From the NCBI RefSeq assembly GCF_902706225.1, contig NZ_CACSKB010000012.1, positions 22,098 through 86,097 of the forward strand: a DNA stretch of 64,000 nucleotides, read 5' to 3'. How positions within the stretch are numbered: position 1 is the first letter of the stretch; each line of letters opens with the position of its first letter. Position numbers and translations under genes: made by a program. Origin of the DNA: Microbacterium sp. 18062 (GTDB lineage: Bacteria > Actinomycetota > Actinomycetes > Actinomycetales > Microbacteriaceae). The notes beneath the pieces were generated by a model that was given only the letters and a program-made list of their open reading frames with translations, made no database searches and was not told where the DNA came from. Below, piece by piece: positions 58,044-64,000 of this stretch.

Positions 58044-59534
58044 ATGACCGACCCCCGGATGGCGTATCCGCAGAACACTGCGCACGCGCTCGAAGCCGCA
58101 CACGGCTTCGCGGACGACCCGATGGGTGCCGCCCCCGAGGGACATTTCGAGCAGGACTTCATGGCCGTGCTCGAGAACACCACCGTGCACCGCTCCACGA
58201 TCGGCTGCATCATCCCCGCCTACAACGAGGAGGAGTCGATCGCCGATGTGCTCGAGGGCCTGCTCAAGCAGACCCGTGTGCCCGACGTGATCCACGTCGT
58301 CGTCAACAACACCTCGGACGACACGGTCAAGATCGCGTCGGAGTATGCGGGACCCCACGAGGTGACGACCGATCTCGGGGAGCAGTTCACCGAGGTCTTC
58401 GTGCACGACATCGGCAAGAATCCCGACAAGAAGGTCGGTGCGCTGAACTACGGGTACTCGCTCGTCGAGGGCTGCGACTACCTGCTGGGAGTCGACGGCG
58501 ACACGATCGCCGACTCGCGCGCGGTCGAGTACCTCGAGACCGAGGCGGTGAGCGACTCCCGCATCGGCGGGATCTCCGCGATCTACACGATCGACGACCG
58601 TCCCATCAAGGGCACGGTCGCGAAGTGGCTGATCGCCGGGCAGCGCACCCAGTTCGCCGCCTTCAACCTGCAGAACCTGCTGCGCGGACGCAACATGGCG
58701 GTGCTCGGCGGCCAGTTCTCGATCTTCTCCACGAACGCGCTGCGCGACGCGATGCACGCCAACCATCAGAGCACGCCGTGGGTCAAGGACAGCGAGGTCG
58801 AGGACTCCCTGTTGTCCCTGCAGATCAAGAGCGCCGGATACCTGACGAAGATCAGCCCGTACGCGCGCGCGGACGTCGGCGGCATGACGACCCTCAAGGG
58901 ATACGACGCCCAGCAGGTGAAGTGGACGTTCGGCGCGATCGAGCTCATGTGGCCGGGCCAGCGCGGTGACACCAAGGGCCAGCCGTTCCACCCCAATCTG
59001 CGGCTGCGCTGGTTCGAGAACTTCGGCATGCTCACGAACCTCTTCGTCCGCGTCGCGTTCCTCGTCCTGCTGGCCGGATCCCTGTCGATCAACGCGTTCG
59101 TGTTCTCGCCGCTCTGGCTGATCCCGGTCGGCGTCGCCATCCTGCTCAACGTCCGCATCGCCCGCACCATGAAGAACTGCAACCGGCGCGATCTGCTCTT
59201 CGCGGGTCTCGGATTCCCCGCGGAGATCTTCATGTGGATCCGCCTGAGCCACTTCCTGCGTTCGTGGAGCCGCTTCCTCTCCCGCAAGAAGGTCGACAAC
59301 TGGGCCATGCAGGCCAAGGCGGAGCGCGGCGGCGGATCGATCGGCCACTGGGCGCCGTTCATCATCCTGGCGCTCGTGCTCATCGCCGTCGCCGTCATCT
59401 GGAACATGCTCGGACCCGTCGTGCAGTCCTCGATCCTCTGGGTCGGCTGGCCGATCGTCGGTGTCGTCACGGTCCTGCAGACTCTGCTCATGGCGACGAA
59501 GCTCTTCCGCCGCTACCAGGGCTACAAGGTCTGA
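58044..59534 (+). CDS. processive family-2 glycosyltransferase, membrane-embedded (polysaccharide synthase-like)
   Basis: About 496 residues from an ATG at 58044; GTG at 58035 is alternative, but the AGAGGA ribosome site lies 10 nt before the ATG. The catalytic half carries the D,D,ED,QxxRW pattern of processive synthases: PAYNEEE (58-64), SDD (91-93), DGD (151-153), ED (253-254) and QQVKW (290-294; Lys in place of the usual Arg). About four transmembrane segments follow (335-480). The N-terminal membrane helices of BcsA-type cellulose synthase are absent, as is a PilZ domain. With the nearby GH6 gene it suggests synthesis and export of a beta-linked glycan; the sugar is unknown. Confidence 0.85.
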   Translation: MTDPRMAYPQNTAHALEAAHGFADDPMGAAPEGHFEQDFMAVLENTTVHRSTIGCIIPAYNEEESIADVLEGLLKQTRVPDVIHVVVNNTSDDTVKIASEYAGPHEVTTDLGEQFTEVFVHDIGKNPDKKVGALNYGYSLVEGCDYLLGVDGDTIADSRAVEYLETEAVSDSRIGGISAIYTIDDRPIKGTVAKWLIAGQRTQFAAFNLQNLLRGRNMAVLGGQFSIFSTNALRDAMHANHQSTPWVKDSEVEDSLLSLQIKSAGYLTKISPYARADVGGMTTLKGYDAQQVKWTFGAIELMWPGQRGDTKGQPFHPNLRLRWFENFGMLTNLFVRVAFLVLLAGSLSINAFVFSPLWLIPVGVAILLNVRIARTMKNCNRRDLLFAGLGFPAEIFMWIRLSHFLRSWSRFLSRKKVDNWAMQAKAERGGGSIGHWAPFIILALVLIAVAVIWNMLGPVVQSSILWVGWPIVGVVTVLQTLLMATKLFRRYQGYKV

Positions 59535-59598
59535 CAGCCCGCGACGCCCGGCCGACACCGCCCGTCCGGGGCGAACCGGGGAGGATTCACGTCCGGGC

Positions 59599-59699
59599 GT
59601 GTACCGAACTCATGACATCCCGCGGCGGATGGGTCGACACCACCGCGGGAATCCGGACCGCGCCCGCAGCGCCGACCGGAGATGTCATGAGCTGTGCAC
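59599..59699 (+). terminator. nested hairpins after the glycosyltransferase gene
   Basis: CTCATGACATC (59609-59619) pairs perfectly with GATGTCATGAG (59681-59691), extending imperfectly outward to 59599/59699. CCCGCGG (59619-59625) pairs with CCGCGGG (59643-59649) inside. Probably terminates the glycosyltransferase transcript; otherwise no gene lies in 59535-59891. Confidence 0.6.
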
Positions 59700-59724
59700 G
59701 GGTCGGCGACCCCAGGCGGAGCGG

Positions 59725-59895
59725 GCGCACCGCGACCCTTCGCCTCGTCGCTTACGCTCCTCGCTCAGGGACCGAAGAGGGAGCGTTCGCATCAGCTTCT
59801 CCGCGCCCCTGGCGGGGCGCTCTGTGGGGTGGGGAGAGTCCAGGCAATGCGCGCGCCTGTTCAACAGAACCGGGGCGGGGAGACTTTCGGGTCAG
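59725..59895. repeat. structured intergenic repeat, copy B (extended form)
   Basis: It begins with GCGCACCGCGACCCTTCG, continues through the TCAGCTTCTCCGCGCCCC core and ends in GGGGAGACTTTCGGGTCAG at 59877-59895. GCGCCCC...GGGGCGC and the region after it can fold. The TCA at 59892-59894 is the stop codon of the minus-strand response regulator, as in copy A. About 100 bp match copy A and about 170 bp match copy C. Confidence 0.85.
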
Positions 59896-60872
59896 GGGGA
59901 GACGAGCTCCGTCGTCAGACGGTATCCGACTCCGCGCACCGTCTCGATGTAGCGGGGGTTCGTGGGGTTGTCGGCGAGCTTACGTCGCAGGTTCGTCATG
60001 TGGGCCTCGACGGCGCGCTTGTCGGCCTCGCCGACGTAGTACGACGTGACGTAGGACTCGCCGCGCAGCACCAGCGTGAGGTCGGCTTTGCTGCGCACCC
60101 GCCGCTTGGACTCGAGGAGCGTCGCGAGCAGGTCGAACTCGGTGCGGGTGAGCTCCACCTCCTGACCCGCGGTCAGCACGATGCGCGTCTCCGGGTTCAG
60201 CTGCAGGTCGCGATGCGTGACCCAGTAGCCTCCGCCGGGGACGACGGCACGGCCCCCGGCCGGCACCATCTCGGTTCCGGGCGCCGCCGCATGCGGCGGG
60301 AGGACGACGGGGGCCACCGCAGCGGGGACGACCGGCTCGGGCATCGCCGCTGCGGGCGGGTAGTCGTGCACGTCCGGGTAGCCAGACGGCGGCTGAGGCT
60401 GCACGGGAATGCCCTGGGTCTGCGGGCGGGCGCCCGGGAAGGAGGGCCCGACGCTGTCCTGGCGGGGGTTCGCGTTCGCCCCGGCCTCGGGGCGCGGCCG
60501 GCGCAGAAGCGCCTCCACGCGCGCGCGGAACTCACGCGGACGGAACGGCTTGACGATGTACTCGTCCGCTCCCGCGCCGAGCCCGAGCACGACATCGGCC
60601 TCGTCGGCGAGACCGGTCAGCATGATGATGAAGGTGTTCGACTTCTCCCGGATGCGGCGGGCGGCCTCGAAGCCGTCGATGCCCGGCATGTTCACGTCGA
60701 GCGTCGTGATCAGCGGCTGGTAGGCGAGGACGGCACGCACGCCGTCGATGCCGTTGCCGACGGAGACCGTCGAGAATCCGGCCGCCTCGAGGACCTCGGC
60801 CAGAAGGTGCCGTACGTCGGGATCGTCCTCGACGATGACGGCTGTCTTCTGCCCGCCCGAAGCATCGCTCAT
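59892..60872 (-). CDS. OmpR-family response regulator with ~90-residue linker
   Basis: A 326-residue protein. The receiver domain (residues 10-120) has the acidic pair EDD, phosphoacceptor Asp59 (TTLDVNMPG), Thr86 (MLTG) and Lys108 (IVKPF). A winged-helix DNA-binding domain (about 217-326) has ELTRTEFDLLATLLESKRRV and VRGVGYRL. The linker (about 126-216) is Pro/Ala-rich and much longer than the usual 5-20 residues. No histidine kinase is adjacent. It lies downstream of the GH6 gene on the same strand and may regulate the surface-polymer genes. Confidence 0.88.
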   Translation of the reverse strand: MSDASGGQKTAVIVEDDPDVRHLLAEVLEAAGFSTVSVGNGIDGVRAVLAYQPLITTLDVNMPGIDGFEAARRIREKSNTFIIMLTGLADEADVVLGLGAGADEYIVKPFRPREFRARVEALLRRPRPEAGANANPRQDSVGPSFPGARPQTQGIPVQPQPPSGYPDVHDYPPAAAMPEPVVPAAVAPVVLPPHAAAPGTEMVPAGGRAVVPGGGYWVTHRDLQLNPETRIVLTAGQEVELTRTEFDLLATLLESKRRVRSKADLTLVLRGESYVTSYYVGEADKRAVEAHMTNLRRKLADNPTNPRYIETVRGVGYRLTTELVSP

Positions 60873-60981
60873 AAGATCGAGATCCCCGTCTTTGACTGTC
60901 GACCGCGGTTCCCCTGTATGGGATCATCGCGCGTCGCCAATTGTTCCACAGATCGGGGGGATCATCTCCCGCCGCAGCCGG

Positions 60982-62001
60982 TCAGCGGACGTCCTGCGTC
61001 AGCTCTACGGATGCCTCCGGCCACCATGCTCCCGCGGCCGGACCGCCGTTGCACTCGCCGTCGCTCTCGCCCGGCGGCTTGATCCACAGGTTGGTGTCGA
61101 CGACGTCGTCGCCGTAGGTGCCGCTCGTGTCGCCGACAAGGCGACCGGGAGGGTTGCACCAGTCCGACGTCGCCCCTGCGCCGTTGCGCGAGGTGTCGAT
61201 GAGGGCGTGCCCGCCGCCGAGGATGCGGGCGATCTCGTGGGCGTACGCGAACTCGTCGACGGTGGGGTTGAAGTTCGATACGTTCGTCGCGAAACCGCGC
61301 ACGTCGTCGAGGACGTCGACCTGCGAGATGAGGTCGGCCATCTCGTCCGAGGAGAGCCAGTTCGAGTGGCCGCCGTCGAGGTAGATCCAGGTGTCGGTGC
61401 CCTTCAGGCGCCCGACGGCGTCGTGCAACTGCGCCGTGCGCTCGTCGGTGTTGCCGCACTCGGGGGCCAGGGCGAGGCTGTCCGGCTCGAGGACGACGAT
61501 CTTCTGCACGTCCTTGACGGAGGCGAGCGCCTGGCCGATCTCGGTGGTCCAGGCGTCGTAGTCGGCGTCGTCGAGCCCGCCGGCGGAATGGTTGCCGCAG
61601 TCGCGCTCGGGGAGCCCGTAGACGACCACGGTGAGCGAGGCGTCCTGCTCACGCGCCTCGGCGGCGAGGTTGAGCACACGTGCGCCGGCCTTCCCGATCG
61701 GATCGATCTCGGGTGTGAGCCAGTACGCCGTCTGCTGGGACGCGAGGTACTCGGCGGCCTCCTGCTGCTCTCCGCTCAGGGTTCCGGATGCGGCGGCCTT
61801 CGCCGCCTTCGACTCCTCCGGCGCGACGATCGTCGTGCCCACGCCCGGCGGCTGCGCGCCGAGCGCCTGCAGACCGCTCGTGATGAGCCAGCCCACCGTG
61901 CCGATGATCGCGAGGACCACGACGAGCGCGGTGACGAGGATCGTGATGAGCAGCCACCTGGGCAGGCCGCGGCGACGTCGCGGAGGGGCGGTTGCGGTCA
62001 C
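60982..62001 (-). CDS. membrane-anchored glycoside hydrolase family 6 (endoglucanase/cellobiohydrolase-like)
   Basis: A 339-residue protein (GTG start at 62001) with an N-terminal transmembrane segment (about 17-40) and a GH6 catalytic domain. VVVYGLPERDCG contains the catalytic acid Asp134. IVVLEPDSLA (about 170-176), ALIDTSRNG and LWIKPPGESDG are GH6 signatures. GH6 enzymes cut beta-1,4-glucans. Tethered to the membrane, it may edit or release a glucan made nearby rather than degrade plant cellulose. A 109-nt gap separates it from the regulator downstream. Confidence 0.9.
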   Translation of the reverse strand: MTATAPPRRRRGLPRWLLITILVTALVVVLAIIGTVGWLITSGLQALGAQPPGVGTTIVAPEESKAAKAAASGTLSGEQQEAAEYLASQQTAYWLTPEIDPIGKAGARVLNLAAEAREQDASLTVVVYGLPERDCGNHSAGGLDDADYDAWTTEIGQALASVKDVQKIVVLEPDSLALAPECGNTDERTAQLHDAVGRLKGTDTWIYLDGGHSNWLSSDEMADLISQVDVLDDVRGFATNVSNFNPTVDEFAYAHEIARILGGGHALIDTSRNGAGATSDWCNPPGRLVGDTSGTYGDDVVDTNLWIKPPGESDGECNGGPAAGAWWPEASVELTQDVR

Positions 62002-62071
62002 CCAAGGACTCTATCGCGCGGGCGTGTCCTCCCGAGCGCGCTAGCCTGACAGGGAACCGGAAGGACACGCC

Positions 62072-62902
62072 ATGTCGGGAACGATCATCGTGGGTGTGAC
62101 GGATGCGGCATCATCGCGGAGCGCACAGGAATGGGCGCTGCGTCGAGCGCGCGAGACGGGGCGTCGGCTCGTCCTGTTCGCCGTCGTCGGTGGTGCGGTC
62201 GGTGCAGTCGGCGAGGACGAGGTCGTGACCCGGGTCGTCTCCCGGGCCCGTGACGCGCTGGAGCGTGTCGTGGCGGAGGTGTCCGCATCCGGTGTCGCCG
62301 TCGAGGCGCGCATCGAGTCCGGCAATCCGGTGGCCCTGCTCGTGGACGCGTCGACGGATGCGGAACTGCTCGTGATCGGCGGCGAGCCGCGCGGTCACGG
62401 GCACCGCGGCCAGCACGGCGCCCGGATCGCCGCGGGCGCGCACTGCCCGGTGGTCGTCGTGCCCGAGGCGGACTCGGCGGACCGTCGCGGTGTGGTCGTC
62501 GGCGTCGACGGCTCGGAGGTGTCGGACGCGGCGATCGACTTCGCGGCCGCCGAGGCGCAGCGGGCGGGAGAGACGCTGACGGTGGTGTCGGCATGGATGC
62601 CCGTCGCCATGCCCGGTGACTTCGGGGTCTACCCGGACCTGTATCTCACCGATCTGCAGGGCATCACGCAGGCAGGCGTCGACCGGGTGCTCGAGCGCGT
62701 GCGAGCCGACCACCCCGGGCTCGACGTGGTCGCCGCGGTGGCGGAGGGGGAGCCCTCGACCGTGATCGGCGATCACGCGCGGTCCGCTCGGTTGACGGTC
62801 GTCGGCTCGCACGGACGCGGCGCGTTCGCGCGCTTCCTTCTCGGCTCGGTCAGCGAACAGGTCGTCGCGAACCTCGAGAGCGCGGTCGCCGTCGTGCGCT
62901 GA
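62072..62902 (+). CDS. tandem-domain universal stress protein
   Basis: A 276-residue protein with two UspA domains (1-135 and 140-276). The second has the ATP-binding pattern VVGSHGRGAFARFLLGSVS; the first has only a partial motif (GEPRGHGHRGQHG). Such proteins bind ATP and respond to stress or dormancy. Divergent from the GH6 gene by 70 nt. Confidence 0.9.
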   Translation: MSGTIIVGVTDAASSRSAQEWALRRARETGRRLVLFAVVGGAVGAVGEDEVVTRVVSRARDALERVVAEVSASGVAVEARIESGNPVALLVDASTDAELLVIGGEPRGHGHRGQHGARIAAGAHCPVVVVPEADSADRRGVVVGVDGSEVSDAAIDFAAAEAQRAGETLTVVSAWMPVAMPGDFGVYPDLYLTDLQGITQAGVDRVLERVRADHPGLDVVAAVAEGEPSTVIGDHARSARLTVVGSHGRGAFARFLLGSVSEQVVANLESAVAVVR

Positions 62903-62924
62903 CCGTGCGTCGGGCCACCGGCGA

Positions 62925-62961
62925 TGCGGCCCCCGGCACTGGGTGGTTGCCGGGGGGGCCG
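62925..62961 (+). terminator. terminator after the universal stress gene
   Basis: GCGGCCCCCGGCA (62925-62937) pairs with TGCCGGGGGGGCCGC (62947-62961) with a two-base bulge. It lies 22 nt after the stop. Confidence 0.7.
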
Positions 62962-63338
62962 CGGGCGCCGTCAGCCCCGATCGGGATGCCGGAGCATCCA
63001 GCGGTCGAGGCCCAGGGTTGACGGATCTACCGCGGACACCATACCGCGTTCTCGACGAGGACGAACGGCCGCGCGGTTCCGCGCCGGTGACAGCCGGGGG
63101 CGAGATGAGGACCCCCTCCGGCTGGGGGACCGGAGGGGGCTCTCCTCGCACGGGGCTCTCGCCACGCCGTGCCTTCGCTCACCGGGGGTGACCCGAACAC
63201 CATCGGTGTGCGGTGTTGCTGAATCCAGTATCCGGGCCATACCGCGACGCGGCGAGGGCTTGACATCCGGGGCAACTCTGGTCCGCGTTCGGCTCGGCGC
63301 GCACATGGGGCGACGAAAATGTCAGTACGATGCTGGCT
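62962..63338. other. structured intergenic region, possible non-coding RNA
   Basis: No supported protein gene lies here. A strong stem CCCCCTCCGG (63112-63121) / CCGGAGGGGG (63130-63139) is present, and TTGACA occurs at 63260-63265 without a -10 at the right distance. The AT-richer GAATCCAGTATCCGGG segment near 63221 is unlike flanking DNA. No tRNA, SRP RNA, tmRNA or 6C RNA was recognised with confidence. Confidence 0.4.
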
Positions 63339-63476
63339 ATGGCGCGTGAGGGGCAACGCAACCCGGAACCGAACAACACGAGATGGCTCGTGTATGTCGG
63401 GGTGACCCTGTTGGCGCTCGGCGTCGGGGCCCTCGTGTACGCGTCGATCATCAGTTATCTGAACGCCATCCTCTAG
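63339..63476 (+). CDS. small single-pass membrane protein
   Basis: A 45-residue protein from the ATG at 63339; an in-frame ATG at 63330 adds three residues. A polar N-terminus (AREGQRNPEPNNTRW) is followed by one transmembrane helix (VYVGVTLLALGVGALVYASI). Codon use is normal for the genome. It resembles no known toxin by eye; small membrane proteins of this type are common in actinobacteria and mostly uncharacterised. Confidence 0.65.
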   Translation: MAREGQRNPEPNNTRWLVYVGVTLLALGVGALVYASIISYLNAIL

Positions 63477-63664
63477 GCTCCGGAAGCCCCTCTCCGGGAT
63501 CGTCGGAGCGGGCCCGGGCCGACCGGCGCGCCACCATCGGCGCCGTCGGAGTGAGCGCGCGGGTGGCGCCGGCAGTTCCTGCGCTCCGGTCTCGCGCCGC
63601 TCGTGCCACGCGCGGACCTCGCCGAACCGCGAGCGCAGTGAGACGAAGCGCCTCACCGGGACGA

Positions 63665-63831
63665 GCGCACCGCGACCCTTCGTCTCGGAGCGTTGCTCCT
63701 CGCTCAGGGACCGAGAGCGGGGACTTTCGGGTCAGCTTCTCCGCGTCCCTGCGGGGCGCTCCGTGGGGTGGGGAAAGTCCAGGCAATGCGCCTGCTCAAA
63801 CAGAACCGGGGCGGGGAGACTTTCGGGTCAG
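63665..63831. repeat. structured intergenic repeat, copy C (extended form)
   Basis: It parallels copy B from GCGCACCGCGACCCTTCG to GGGGAGACTTTCGGGTCAG (63813-63831). An extra internal GGGGACTTTCGGGTCAG lies at 63719-63735. GGACTTTC (63721-63728) is complementary to GAAAGTCC (63773-63780), giving a closed stem around the GCGTCCCTGCGGGGCGC stem. The terminal TCA again reads as TGA on the minus strand. Confidence 0.85.
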
Positions 63832-63953
63832 CGCATCGAGCCGAGGGTGAGTCTCATAGCGTGGTGTTACTTCCCGCGGGGCTCTCGTCGTCGTTGACGT
63901 AGAGGAGCCATCGTGGGAGCCCCAGTTGTTTCCGGCAAGAAGCAAAGAAGTGA

Positions 63954-64000
63954 TCCCACGATGACCCACAACCAGTCTGCCTTGACGACCCTGATTGGCG
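63954..64000 (+). CDS. start of an unidentified gene at the right edge, possibly a transposase
   Basis: GTG/ATG candidates near 63961 open a frame reading MTHNQSALTTLIG to the window end. The DNA around 63860-63960 is less GC-rich and differs in style from its neighbours, which suggests an inserted element. Too little is visible to name a family. Confidence 0.3.

Noticed and set aside
63200..63300. Possible tRNA or SRP RNA around 63201-63260
   Set aside because: No cloverleaf, anticodon stem or GGAAGCAGCC-type SRP loop could be found.

Overview
The window is a high-GC, gene-dense actinobacterial chromosome segment, most likely from Microbacterium or a close Microbacteriaceae relative. This rests on inference from gene order, the rpoB TTG start, coding style (frequent GGATGC/GCATCC words) and protein content; no database search was possible. 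It contains no rRNA, tRNA or CRISPR array that I can recognise. A possible mobile-element end lies at the extreme right edge.

Layout. 1-3345: pyrimidine/hydantoin catabolism (dihydropyrimidinase cut by the window start, beta-ureidopropionase) divergent from a MocR-type PLP regulator, then a response-regulator remnant. 4012-6695: small housekeeping or unknown genes (SRPBCC-like, ComB-like phosphatase, SprT-like, TPR-like). 6828-9561: an SsuABC/NMT1-type ABC importer on the minus strand with a tandem direct repeat upstream. 9763-13431: a spermidine-synthase-like methyltransferase-fold protein and the 5-oxoprolinase genes pxpA and a fused pxpB-pxpC. 13432-21518: a 500-bp control region with 19-bp tandem repeats and a good sigma70-type promoter, then rpoB and rpoC separated by a large hairpin. 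21597-26769: five uncharacterised membrane, lipoprotein and FHA-domain genes. 26770-31593: str operon (rpsL, rpsG, fusA, tuf). 31776-32358: an LPXTG surface protein with its own promoter and terminator. 32419-45989: the S10, spc and secY-adk-map genes (rpsJ to map) plus a DsbA-like thioredoxin. 46026-47221: an AbiEi-like orphan gene flanked by GAGAAACCA-type repeats. 47272-50561: alpha operon (infA, rpmJ, rpsM, rpsK, rpoA, rplQ).

50601-62001 is an accessory cell-surface segment: an acyltransferase-3/SGNH protein, truA, an endonuclease/exonuclease/phosphatase protein, a DUF4012 protein, two lipoproteins, a processive family-2 glycosyltransferase, an OmpR-type regulator with a very long linker, and a membrane-anchored GH6 endoglucanase-like protein. 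A synthase-like GT2 close to a GH6 hydrolase resembles the logic of cellulose-like glucan export loci, and is my best candidate for an undescribed system. 62072-64000 holds a universal stress protein, a structured intergenic stretch, a 45-residue membrane protein and the truncated right end.

The most distinctive non-coding signal is a roughly 100-170 bp structured repeat present three times (near 50.6, 59.8 and 63.7 kb). One of its ends coincides with the TGA stop codon of minus-strand genes. Other unexplained DNA structure: the 19-bp repeats before rpoB, four GCGACACG repeats over the S10 promoter, and the rpoB-rpoC hairpin.
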